Below are positions 1 to 6,283 of a stretch of 16,507 bases of DNA, in pieces. The notes under the pieces were generated by a model, which was given only the letters and a program-made list of their open reading frames with translations, was not told the origin of the DNA and searched no databases. Source of the stretch: Lachnospiraceae bacterium UBA5895 (GTDB lineage Bacteria > Bacillota > Clostridia > Lachnospirales > Lachnospiraceae); the NCBI GenBank assembly GCA_002431915.1, contig DJEP01000037.1, forward strand, positions 1 to 16,507. Direction: 5' to 3'. The stretch's first letter is position 1; each line of letters begins with the position of its first letter. Made by a program: the position numbers and the translations under genes.

Positions 1-960
1 CTGGTAGCCCGTATCGAAGGTAACGACAGAAAGTCTTTCTTCGGTGTGGCAGAGAGCGACAACGGTATCGATGGTTTCCGTTTCTGGGATTATCCCATTT
101 TACTGGAGGATACCTGTCCGGAGGAGACCAATGTCTATGACATGCGTCTCACCAAGCATGAAGACGGTTATATCTACGGTGTGTTCTGCTCCGAGAGCAA
201 GGATACTTCCGTAAACGATCTGTCCGCAGCAGTAGCGGCTGCCGGTATTGTAAGAACCAAAGACTTAAAACACTGGGAGAGACTGGAGAATTTAAAGACT
301 CTTCGTTCTCCCCAGCAGAGAAATGTAGTGCTGCATCCGGAATTTGTAGACGGCAAATATGCTTTCTATACCAGACCGATGGATGACTTCATCGAAACCG
401 GAAGCGGCGGAGGAATCGGTTTCGGACTGTGCGACGATATTACCCATGCAGTCATTGACGAAGAGCGTATGACCAGTCTGCGCAAATATCACACCATTAC
501 CGAAGCCAAAAACGGTGCGGGAGCTCCCCCCATCAAAACAGACAGAGGTTGGATACATATCGCACATGGAGTACGTAATACCGCAGCCGGATTACGTTAC
601 GTCATTTATGCTTTTGCCACGGACTTAAAAGACCCGGCAAAAGTGATTGCAGAGCCCGGAGGCCTCCTGATCAGTCCCAGAGGGGAAGAGAGAGTGGGAG
701 ATGTTTCAAACGTAGTATTTACCAACGGATGCGTAGTGAATGAGAAGGGGGAAGTCTTTATCTACTACGCATCCAGCGATACCCGTATGCATGTGGCAGC
801 TACTACCATAGATAAGCTTGTGGACTATGTATTCCACACCCCTTCCGATCCAGGAAGAAGCGTGGAGTGTGTGGCACAGAGATGTGAACTCATCCGTAAA
901 AATGAGGAATTTTTAAAACAGGAAAAAAAGATTGACATCACCGGGGCAAAGAGTTATTAG
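1..960 (+). CDS. 4-O-beta-D-mannosyl-D-glucose phosphorylase (GH130), 5'-partial
   Basis: Intracellular phosphorolysis of mannosyl-beta-1,4-glucose (or short manno-oligosaccharides) to mannose 1-phosphate and glucose, the last step of beta-mannan breakdown. The reading frame is open from base 1 (reading LVARIEGNDRKSFF) to TAG at 958-960. The 319 visible residues lack roughly the first 70 of a protein of about 390. GH130 hallmarks are visible: ETNVYDMRLT, which carries the Asp thought to be the general acid, then QQRNVVLHPEF, FYTRPMDDF, GAGAPPI and a late YYASSDTRMHVA segment. The five-bladed propeller core appears intact to the C-terminus. manA follows after 51 bases, which fits a mannan operon. 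Base composition is GC-richer than the block beginning near 2000. Family assignment is firm; the choice between GH130_1 (mannosyl-glucose) and GH130_2 (mannobiose and longer) specificity rests on remembered similarity only. Confidence 0.88.
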   Translation: MVARIEGNDRKSFFGVAESDNGIDGFRFWDYPILLEDTCPEETNVYDMRLTKHEDGYIYGVFCSESKDTSVNDLSAAVAAAGIVRTKDLKHWERLENLKTLRSPQQRNVVLHPEFVDGKYAFYTRPMDDFIETGSGGGIGFGLCDDITHAVIDEERMTSLRKYHTITEAKNGAGAPPIKTDRGWIHIAHGVRNTAAGLRYVIYAFATDLKDPAKVIAEPGGLLISPRGEERVGDVSNVVFTNGCVVNEKGEVFIYYASSDTRMHVAATTIDKLVDYVFHTPSDPGRSVECVAQRCELIRKNEEFLKQEKKIDITGAKSY

Positions 961-1011
961 TATTAATAAAATGCATGAGGGGAAAATTCACAGAAAGCAG
1001 AAACAGAAACC

Positions 1012-1947
1012 ATGAATAAAGATATTATCTTTTTAAATCCGGTATGTACCCACAACATCTGGGGCGGCACCCGGTTAAACAGAGAATTCGGTTATCCTAT
1101 TGAGGGTGACGACATCGGGGAGTGCTGGGGCATCAGCGCCCATCCGGGCGGAGACGGCACTGTGGCAAGCGGAGCTTATAAGGGAATGAAGCTGTCCGAG
1201 CTGTGGGAGAATCATCCGGAGCTGTTCGGCAATACGGGAATGGATCGTTTCCCGCTGCTGGTTAAGCTTATTGACGCAAAGAATGATCTGAGTATCCAGG
1301 TACATCCCAATGATGAGTATGCGAAGGTTCATGAAAATGGATCTCTGGGCAAGACTGAGTGCTGGTTCATCCTGGATTGTAAAGAGAATGCCACGCTGGT
1401 AGTCGGACACAATGCACAGACCAAAGAAGAGCTGGAGAAAATGATCCATGAGGGCAGATGGAAGGAATTCATCCGTGAGATCCCCATTAAGCCCGGCGAT
1501 TTCATCCAGATCGATCCCGGCACCGTACATGCCATCAAGGGCGGCACACTGCTCCTTGAAACCCAGCAGAGCAGCGACATCACCTATCGCGTATACGACT
1601 ATGACAGATTGAGCAACGGCAAGCCCAGACAGCTGCACATTGCCCAGAGCATCGACGTGATCAACGCTCCTGCCAAATCCGAGGAGAACAGTGTGGTTCA
1701 TACCGAGAAAAAGGATGATGCCATCCAGCAGCTGATCCGGTGTCCTTACTACACTGTATACCGCATTGATGTGGAACACCGTGTAGAGACCTGGCAGGAT
1801 AAGCCGTTTGTTCTGATGAGCGTCGTAGAAGGAGAAGGTGCCCTGAACGGCACCCGCCTGAAGAAAGGCAATCACCTGATCCTCCCTGACGGCTACGGCA
1901 AGGTAGAGTTACGGGGCAAGATGCAGATCATTGCATCTACGATCTAA
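1012..1947 (+). CDS. manA: Mannose-6-phosphate isomerase, class I
   Basis: Zinc-dependent interconversion of mannose 6-phosphate and fructose 6-phosphate in the cytoplasm, feeding mannose from mannan into glycolysis. The protein has 311 residues, the usual size of the short Bacillus-type class I enzyme. Cupin metal-ligand motifs are visible: QVHPND (His98), KTECWFIL (Glu116) and PGTVHAI (His173), followed by the family segment LLETQQSSDITYRVYDYDR. The C-terminal cupin half (about residues 230-311) is also present. The start ATG at 1012 gives the expected MNKDIIFLNPV N-terminus; only a weak purine-rich stretch precedes it, so translation may depend on the upstream gene. It lies 51 bases after the GH130 gene on the same strand, so co-transcription is likely. 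Confidence 0.93.
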   Translation: MNKDIIFLNPVCTHNIWGGTRLNREFGYPIEGDDIGECWGISAHPGGDGTVASGAYKGMKLSELWENHPELFGNTGMDRFPLLVKLIDAKNDLSIQVHPNDEYAKVHENGSLGKTECWFILDCKENATLVVGHNAQTKEELEKMIHEGRWKEFIREIPIKPGDFIQIDPGTVHAIKGGTLLLETQQSSDITYRVYDYDRLSNGKPRQLHIAQSIDVINAPAKSEENSVVHTEKKDDAIQQLIRCPYYTVYRIDVEHRVETWQDKPFVLMSVVEGEGALNGTRLKKGNHLILPDGYGKVELRGKMQIIASTI

Positions 1948-2026
1948 ATATAGCTATTATGAATATTATAAATGTGTAATGGAAATATGTTCAATTGATT
2001 TGAACGGAAGGACTTAACAAATAAAT

Positions 2027-2061
2027 GCTAACCAGCCCTGTATATGATAGGGCTGGTTAGC
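2027..2061 (-). terminator. Hairpin terminator for the leftward operon
   Basis: A perfect 13-base inverted repeat, GCTAACCAGCCCT (2027-2039) and its complement (2049-2061), flanks a 9-base loop. Read on the minus strand it is followed by ATTTATTTGTTA, a T-rich tail, so it suits the leftward operon ending at 2095. On the plus strand no T tract follows (AGAAGTGATAAG), so it would be at most a weak stop for manA transcripts. It also marks the change from the GC-richer mannan genes to the AT-rich block. Confidence 0.7.
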
Positions 2062-2094
2062 AGAAGTGATAAGATGGGGATATATTTGGTATAG

Positions 2095-2904
2095 CTATGT
2101 CGTTATATGGCTTAATATTGATGTAGTTATTTCCAAATCCTGTTCCAAAGAAGTGTGAGTATTTCCCTCTATCCCAATATAACCTTGAAAATGGAGAACC
2201 GACAGAAGCGAGCAAATACGTTGGAAATCAATATGACCATAGCCTGGATAAAAGCGGTTACTATCAGAAAAATGAATGGAGTCATAGTAATCAATGTACT
2301 TAACTAATGCGGATTCGAGACACACTTCTTCTATATTCATATGATAGGTATCTGGCAAAAGATATAAAAACGGTGTCTTTTTTACTTTAGATATTAATTC
2401 CGCAGTAGATTGTAATGTATTTGCAGTACATGATTCATAATGATTAGTTGCTTCTATAACTAATGGTGTTTTAAGAGCTTCTGCATAAGGAAGTATTTGC
2501 TTTAAAGACTGGATAGTTCGCAATTCAGCAGCCTTTTTATCGGGAAGTGGTAATCCCTTTGCTGCACCAAGAATCAACGGACAACCAAAAAAACTTGCGA
2601 AAGATATTTGTTTTTTTAAGTTTAAAATGGTTGATTCGTGGATGCTGTCGTCATTGCTGGCTAGAGACAAATGATTCAGTGAAGCAATTTGCCCAGTAGC
2701 TAATTTTGCTAATTTGATTTCATAAATGTCTAGCAATTTCTTGAGTTTGTATACATCAGTTTGCTCTGGATCGACAACATGTAATTCTATACCCCAAAAA
2801 TGGTACTTGGATAATAATTTAAGCGTAGGTTCGAAAGAACCGTTTTCCCAATTTTTGGTCAAAGGTAGTTGAATTACGAGCCGAAAGGGAAAATGTGTCT
2901 TCAT
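2095..2904 (-). CDS. Sugar phosphate isomerase/epimerase (xylose isomerase-like TIM barrel), IolO-like
   Basis: Predicted metal-dependent keto-sugar or keto-acid epimerase/isomerase of the AP-endonuclease-2/xylose-isomerase-like TIM-barrel superfamily; 269 residues, normal for the family. Candidate metal and catalytic residues are Glu151 (VIEATNHYE), Asp185 and His188 (PDTYHMNIEE), His211 (IHFSDSNR) and Glu246 (GIEGN). The segment HFSDSNRFYPGYGHIDF is the typical signature of this superfamily. The start ATG is preceded by AAGGAA at 8-base spacing and lies 11 bases after the creatininase-family gene, so the two form an operon. Thermotoga inositol degradation pairs an IolN hydrolase with an IolO 5-keto-L-gluconate epimerase of this fold; that precedent makes an IolO-like role plausible, but the exact substrate cannot be read from the sequence. 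Myo-inosose dehydratase (IolE) or isomerase (IolI) paralogues are alternatives. Confidence 0.8.
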   Translation of the reverse strand: MKTHFPFRLVIQLPLTKNWENGSFEPTLKLLSKYHFWGIELHVVDPEQTDVYKLKKLLDIYEIKLAKLATGQIASLNHLSLASNDDSIHESTILNLKKQISFASFFGCPLILGAAKGLPLPDKKAAELRTIQSLKQILPYAEALKTPLVIEATNHYESCTANTLQSTAELISKVKKTPFLYLLPDTYHMNIEEVCLESALVKYIDYYDSIHFSDSNRFYPGYGHIDFQRICSLLSVLHFQGYIGIEGNTHTSLEQDLEITTSILSHITT

Positions 2905-2915
2905 AATAATATTCC

Positions 2916-4034
2916 TTATTCTGTGAAAATTCCGCGTTTTGGTAATTCATGAACGCTCTTCCAACCTTCACTTAACGGTTCGCGTAAGCAGGGCTCGATT
3001 TCTTCATAAGGGCGCAATGAAAATTTCTTGGGATCTGGAACAGTACCAGAAGGGTATTTTTTTAGAATATCTTCGGTCATCATGGTAAGATATTCGCAAA
3101 TTGCAGCAATGGCGCGCTTCACTTTCCTGGGATTTGCAAGAGAAGGCTTGCCTACAACACCTTCAGGAGTTCCAAAACGTTCAATAACGCGATGCCCCTC
3201 TGCTTCAGACCATTTATTTGGACGATGAAAACTGTCCACAGAACCATCATAATAACCATCATCCAGAATCCCCATTGATTTTGCATCTGCATCCACAACA
3301 CAACTCATATCAACCATATCTTTGAACATAAGAAGTGCAACGGAAGTTTCGGCTTCGTCCGCATGTACAAAAGGCGTTGATACAAAATCAGGTCTTTCAT
3401 TACCGAGTGGATAGAAGAATTCGCGAACCGCCCGGTGCCACTCTACGACCGTAGCAAAGGCCGGTAACTGATAGCGTTTAAAAAATTCCTGGATTGCAGA
3501 TTCGAGCATCCAATCCATTCCATGATTATTTACAAAAATAATCTTTCGGAAGCCATCATCCCATAGACCAAGCATAACATCAATTAATGTGTTTACAAGA
3601 GATGTTTCATTAACAATTACGGTGCCGGGCATACCTACATGATGATAGGGGTGTCCACCATAATTTAATGGAGGAAATGCAAGTGCCACCTCGTGTCCAA
3701 GAGCAGCTGTACGGCGACGGACGGCTTCACAAATGGAAGTACACATAAATGTATCAAGACCGGAATTATTATGGATTCCATGGTTTTCAGTACATCCCAA
3801 GGGAACGAGTACAATGTCGTTCTTATGCCGTTTTTCTATCACAGCTTTTCTTGGAGTGTTTTGAATATAACAGCCAGCTTTTCCTAATTCGGATTCACTG
3901 GGGATGCCATAACTTTTCAAAATATCGTCAATTTCATCCTCGCTGGCATCCCATATGCGCTTTTTCATTTGTCCTACAGCATTGTCTTCAAAAAAAATGT
4001 TAGGATAGTTGGTGGTCAAATAATTAGTATACAT
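2916..4034 (-). CDS. Creatininase-family hydrolase, probable 3-dehydro-scyllo-inosose hydrolase (IolN-like)
   Basis: Creatininase-superfamily metal hydrolase of 372 residues with the chosen start. An upstream in-frame ATG at 4067 would add 11 residues, but AAAGGAG at 4043-4049 sits properly spaced only for the ATG at 4034. Metal-site motifs: GCTENHGIHNNSGLDT (Glu83, His85, Asp94), FVNNHGMD (His171, replacing the usual NGHGGN) and HADEAETS (His224, Glu229). The protein is about 100 residues longer than creatininase, with an N-terminal extension (GKAGCYIQNTPRKAVIEKRHKN region) and a C-terminal tail ending EPLSEGWKSVHELPK. These traits match, from memory, the subgroup annotated as 3-dehydro-scyllo-inosose hydrolase (IolN), which opens the ring of a diketo-inositol in the Thermotoga-type inositol route. 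Its partner gene is an IolO-like epimerase. Superfamily is firm; the IolN assignment is a good hypothesis. Confidence 0.75.
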   Translation of the reverse strand: MYTNYLTTNYPNIFFEDNAVGQMKKRIWDASEDEIDDILKSYGIPSESELGKAGCYIQNTPRKAVIEKRHKNDIVLVPLGCTENHGIHNNSGLDTFMCTSICEAVRRRTAALGHEVALAFPPLNYGGHPYHHVGMPGTVIVNETSLVNTLIDVMLGLWDDGFRKIIFVNNHGMDWMLESAIQEFFKRYQLPAFATVVEWHRAVREFFYPLGNERPDFVSTPFVHADEAETSVALLMFKDMVDMSCVVDADAKSMGILDDGYYDGSVDSFHRPNKWSEAEGHRVIERFGTPEGVVGKPSLANPRKVKRAIAAICEYLTMMTEDILKKYPSGTVPDPKKFSLRPYEEIEPCLREPLSEGWKSVHELPKRGIFTE

Positions 4035-4042
4035 CTTAAATA

Positions 4043-4049
4043 CTCCTTT
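4043..4049 (-). promoter_or_regulatory. Ribosome binding site that fixes the start of the IolN-like gene
   Basis: On the minus strand AAAGGAG lies 8 bases before the ATG at 4034. It lies downstream of the longer in-frame ATG at 4067, so the shorter protein beginning MYTNYLTTNY is favoured. Confidence 0.75.
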
Positions 4050-4403
4050 CTGTTTTTGGTTTGGCATGTATTATGCTTAACATCAATATAGCGATTCTGG
4101 TAAGGTAAAGCAATGTGACAAAGAATGACATAATGAAGATAAAAATGTACAAAAGTACAATTATCAGAGGTAAAGAGAGAATTTATATTATGAAACATAC
4201 GGCATCATAAGTGTGTGCTAACCCCTTTTCTTCCAAGAAAACGGCTTCCAAAGAAAATAAGAAAAGAAAAAATTCCGTTTTAACGTTTTAAAGGAAAGGC
4301 TGTTGTGGTAGAATGAAAAAAAGTCTTTTTTCTGAATCTGTTTTAATTGTTTATTTTCAGTTTGGTTATAACAAAATCAGTAAATGTATGAGGTATATAT
4401 AAA
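4050..4403. other. Divergent regulatory region between the hydrolase operon and the pucR-like gene
   Basis: About 350 bases of very AT-rich DNA without a convincing gene. It holds the candidate leftward promoter, an inverted repeat TGTAC-AAAA-GTACA at 4146-4159, an inverted repeat TTTTCTT-CC-AAGAAAA at 4226-4241, and a direct repeat CTTCCAAGAAAA (4230) / CTTCCAAAGAAAA (4245) spaced 15 bases start to start. A weak ribosome binding site (TGAGG, 4389-4393) precedes the PucR-type gene. Divergent arrangement and repeats suggest a shared control region bound by the neighbouring regulator. Confidence 0.5.
4085..4113 (-). promoter_or_regulatory. Candidate promoter of the leftward hydrolase/epimerase operon
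   Basis: On the minus strand TTGCTT (4108-4113), 17 bases, then TATATT (4085-4090). The -10 is good and the -35 is weak, as expected of an activated promoter. It would start transcription near 4078, about 45 bases before the ATG at 4034. Found by eye, without score. Confidence 0.35.
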
Positions 4404-5954
4404 ATGTGTGTGACAGTTTTTATGCTTGCTTCGTGGCTGCAAAAAGAAAACATTCAATGCAATATATTCAGCGAAAAAAAATGGCAATTCGAAGATGTAC
4501 GAACATATTCTAAGTATTCGGAAGTAGATTCCAGATTTATTTATATTATGGATGGAGATAGTATTCCGGATGAAATACATGGCAGAATATGTTTTCTGAG
4601 GTACATATCAGACGAATCGCAATGGAAAAATTATATTGGAAAGGAGGAAATTGTGTGCCTGTCATCTGAAAATTTATTTGCTCATATACAGTGTTGCATT
4701 TTTTATTATCGCAACTGGTACAATAATATGATGAATATTCTTCTGGAAGGGGCTGACATCCGGAGGCTGATTGATGTGAGCCAGTCTATTTTTGAAAATC
4801 CTATTATTCTGGATGATATAGGATTTCGAGTATTAGCATGCAGCAATGCGTATGAAACAGAGTTATATGATGCAGAATCCCGATATGTTATTCAGAATGG
4901 ATGCCATACTCCAGAATATATCCGCAAAATAACAGAACACTCCGTTTTTTTGCATAATTTGAAAACAAAAACAGGACCTTTTATTTATCATTATGAATTT
5001 TTAGAACATGAAAGCGTATATTGCCCGGTGTGTTTTAATGGCGAACCGATAGCATTTCTCACAATTGTTGGAAAAAATGGAATACTTGGACAGAATACCA
5101 TAGATTTGGCTGTAATACTGATACAGATGCTTGTGCGGGCTTTTGCTCTGACAGGCAGAACTTCGGAACATTTATCGCCTGAGAAATACCTTTTAATCAA
5201 TATGTTGCATGGAGAAAGCTTAAGCGAAGAGGTTGTACAACTTTCTAAAAAACGGGCACAGATAAAGCAGGATACTCAATATTATATTGTCAGGCTTCTG
5301 CCAGAGAAGGAACTTTCGAGCAATATTATCATTGTATCTCGCATGGTTGATTATTTTCGTGAACATGTAGTTGGGGGACAATTTATCATAGAAAATCAGA
5401 GTATTACAGCAATAGTACAGAATTGCCTTTGCTCTATTGAGAACTTTATAAAAATCGGAGAGCCATTATTATCAAGTTGGAACTACATTGCTGGGTTCAG
5501 TTATTTATTTTATGGAAATCAACAAATAAGTGTATTTTACAGGCAGGCTGAGAGCAGCATAAAATTGGCAGGTGATATGAAACTGAGCAGTTGTATCATC
5601 CAATATGAGGAAGTAGTGATGGCCGATTTTATTTTTAACCAGTTGAATTTTCAGGAAAAGATGGCAGCGGTTCACCCTTCGGTAATGAAGTTGTGGGAAT
5701 ACGACAAGGAAAAAGACGCGGAACTGCTGCTAACAGTCCAGGTTTTTTTTGAATATTATAGGAATCTTCCAGCCATAATAAAAAAATTGCATATTCACAA
5801 AAATACCTTGTATTACAGACTACGTTTAATCAGTGACATTATGGATATTGATTTTGAAGAGAGTATACCATCATGGCTATATATTTCCGTACAACTACTA
5901 AAATATGAAAAAATATGTTCAAATGACAAAATGAGCTCGGATTTGTTAAGGTAA
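4404..5954 (+). CDS. PucR/CdaR-family transcriptional regulator
   Basis: Cytoplasmic DNA-binding regulator of 516 residues. The C-terminus carries a PucR-type helix-turn-helix (HTH_30): LPAIIKKLHIHKNTLYYRLRLI at about residues 455-478 (first 20 residues decisive), with the family's H-x-NTLxYRL core. Residues about 1-120 fit the N-terminal PucR-like domain (MLASWLQKEN start, SSENLFAHIQ), 125-250 look like a sensory linker, and 260-430 a degenerate GGDEF-like region. Such proteins regulate purine, sugar-acid or amino-acid catabolism in Firmicutes. Here it sits divergently from the IolN/IolO-like operon and upstream of the amidohydrolase and transporter, so it probably controls one or both. The start at 4404 has TGAGG 10 bases upstream. 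A strong terminator follows directly. Confidence 0.88.
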   Translation: MCVTVFMLASWLQKENIQCNIFSEKKWQFEDVRTYSKYSEVDSRFIYIMDGDSIPDEIHGRICFLRYISDESQWKNYIGKEEIVCLSSENLFAHIQCCIFYYRNWYNNMMNILLEGADIRRLIDVSQSIFENPIILDDIGFRVLACSNAYETELYDAESRYVIQNGCHTPEYIRKITEHSVFLHNLKTKTGPFIYHYEFLEHESVYCPVCFNGEPIAFLTIVGKNGILGQNTIDLAVILIQMLVRAFALTGRTSEHLSPEKYLLINMLHGESLSEEVVQLSKKRAQIKQDTQYYIVRLLPEKELSSNIIIVSRMVDYFREHVVGGQFIIENQSITAIVQNCLCSIENFIKIGEPLLSSWNYIAGFSYLFYGNQQISVFYRQAESSIKLAGDMKLSSCIIQYEEVVMADFIFNQLNFQEKMAAVHPSVMKLWEYDKEKDAELLLTVQVFFEYYRNLPAIIKKLHIHKNTLYYRLRLISDIMDIDFEESIPSWLYISVQLLKYEKICSNDKMSSDLLR

Positions 5955-5959
5955 ACTTG

Positions 5960-5996
5960 CAAAAATCCCTGTCTGATATTCAGACAGGGATTTTTG
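5960..5996. terminator. Strong bidirectional intrinsic terminator
   Basis: A perfect 17-base stem (CAAAAATCCCTGTCTGA at 5960-5976, complement at 5980-5996) with a 3-base loop; T tracts lie on both strands (TTTTTGTTTG on plus). It starts 6 bases after the PucR-type stop codon and insulates that gene from the amidohydrolase operon. Confidence 0.93.
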
Positions 5997-6165
5997 TTTG
6001 ACATAAAAGAAGAGGGAAATAGAGTAACAGTCTGAATCTGTGATTGACATACCGGAACAGATCAGGCCATCAGGTTATTTTGGTGTAACTATTCGCATTT
6101 TTAGCAAAAAAATAGCCAGTCAAAATATACAAAAATGAAACAACATAATTGTTAATTTATAAATA

Positions 6166-6194
6166 TTGACACTATAAAAACCAAATGATATGCT
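6166..6194 (+). promoter_or_regulatory. Promoter of the Ade-like amidohydrolase gene
   Basis: TTGACA (6166-6171), exactly 17 bases, then TATGCT (6189-6194): a perfect -35 and good -10. Predicted transcription start is near 6201, leaving a leader of about 83 bases before the ATG at 6284. The 170 bases between the preceding terminator and this promoter show nothing else recognisable; no purine-riboswitch core was seen. Confidence 0.75.
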
Positions 6195-6210
6195 CAATAT
6201 ACAAGATATT

Positions 6211-6233
6211 CTTGGTATACCAAGTGTACCAAG
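6211..6233 (+). promoter_or_regulatory. Probable GntR/FCD operator downstream of the promoter
   Basis: A perfect 14-base palindrome, CTTGGTATACCAAG (6211-6224), is followed after two bases by a further half-site TACCAAG (6227-6233). The TTGGTATACCAA core resembles operators of GntR-family FCD regulators, which are short palindromes often centred on GTATAC. It lies at about +11 to +33 from the predicted start, ideal for repression. The GntR/FCD protein encoded at 12221-12910 is the obvious candidate ligand. Confidence 0.65.
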
Positions 6234-6272
6234 ATGGATTGGAGAAAGCAGAACCATTCACACAGAATAAAC

Positions 6273-6277
6273 GGGAG
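6273..6277 (+). promoter_or_regulatory. Ribosome binding site that fixes the start of the Ade-like gene
   Basis: GGGAG, 6 bases before the ATG at 6284. The longest open frame starts at 6185, but that lies upstream of the predicted transcription start and within the promoter, so it is rejected. An ATG at 6278 is too close to the site. Confidence 0.75.
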
Positions 6278-6283
6278 ATGAAA

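Noticed and set aside
1075..1875. Long open frame on the minus strand inside manA
   Set aside because: Antisense shadow of a well-conserved enzyme gene; no ribosome binding site or recognisable protein family.
1989..2005. Small inverted repeat GTTCAA/TTGAAC after manA
   Set aside because: Six-base arms and no T tract; too weak to call a terminator or operator.
4361..4369. TTGGTTA as a PucR box upstream of the pucR-like gene
   Set aside because: It resembles the core of the Bacillus PucR box (WWWCNTTGGTTAA) but the flanking C spacing and trailing AA do not fit, and a short AT-rich match is weak evidence.
6185..6283. Longer N-terminus (33 extra residues) for the amidohydrolase
   Set aside because: It would begin inside the promoter, upstream of the predicted transcription start, and lacks a ribosome binding site; GGGAG suits the ATG at 6284.
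6001..6283. Purine riboswitch before the Ade-like gene
   Set aside because: The conserved purine-riboswitch core and three-helix layout were not found in this interval.
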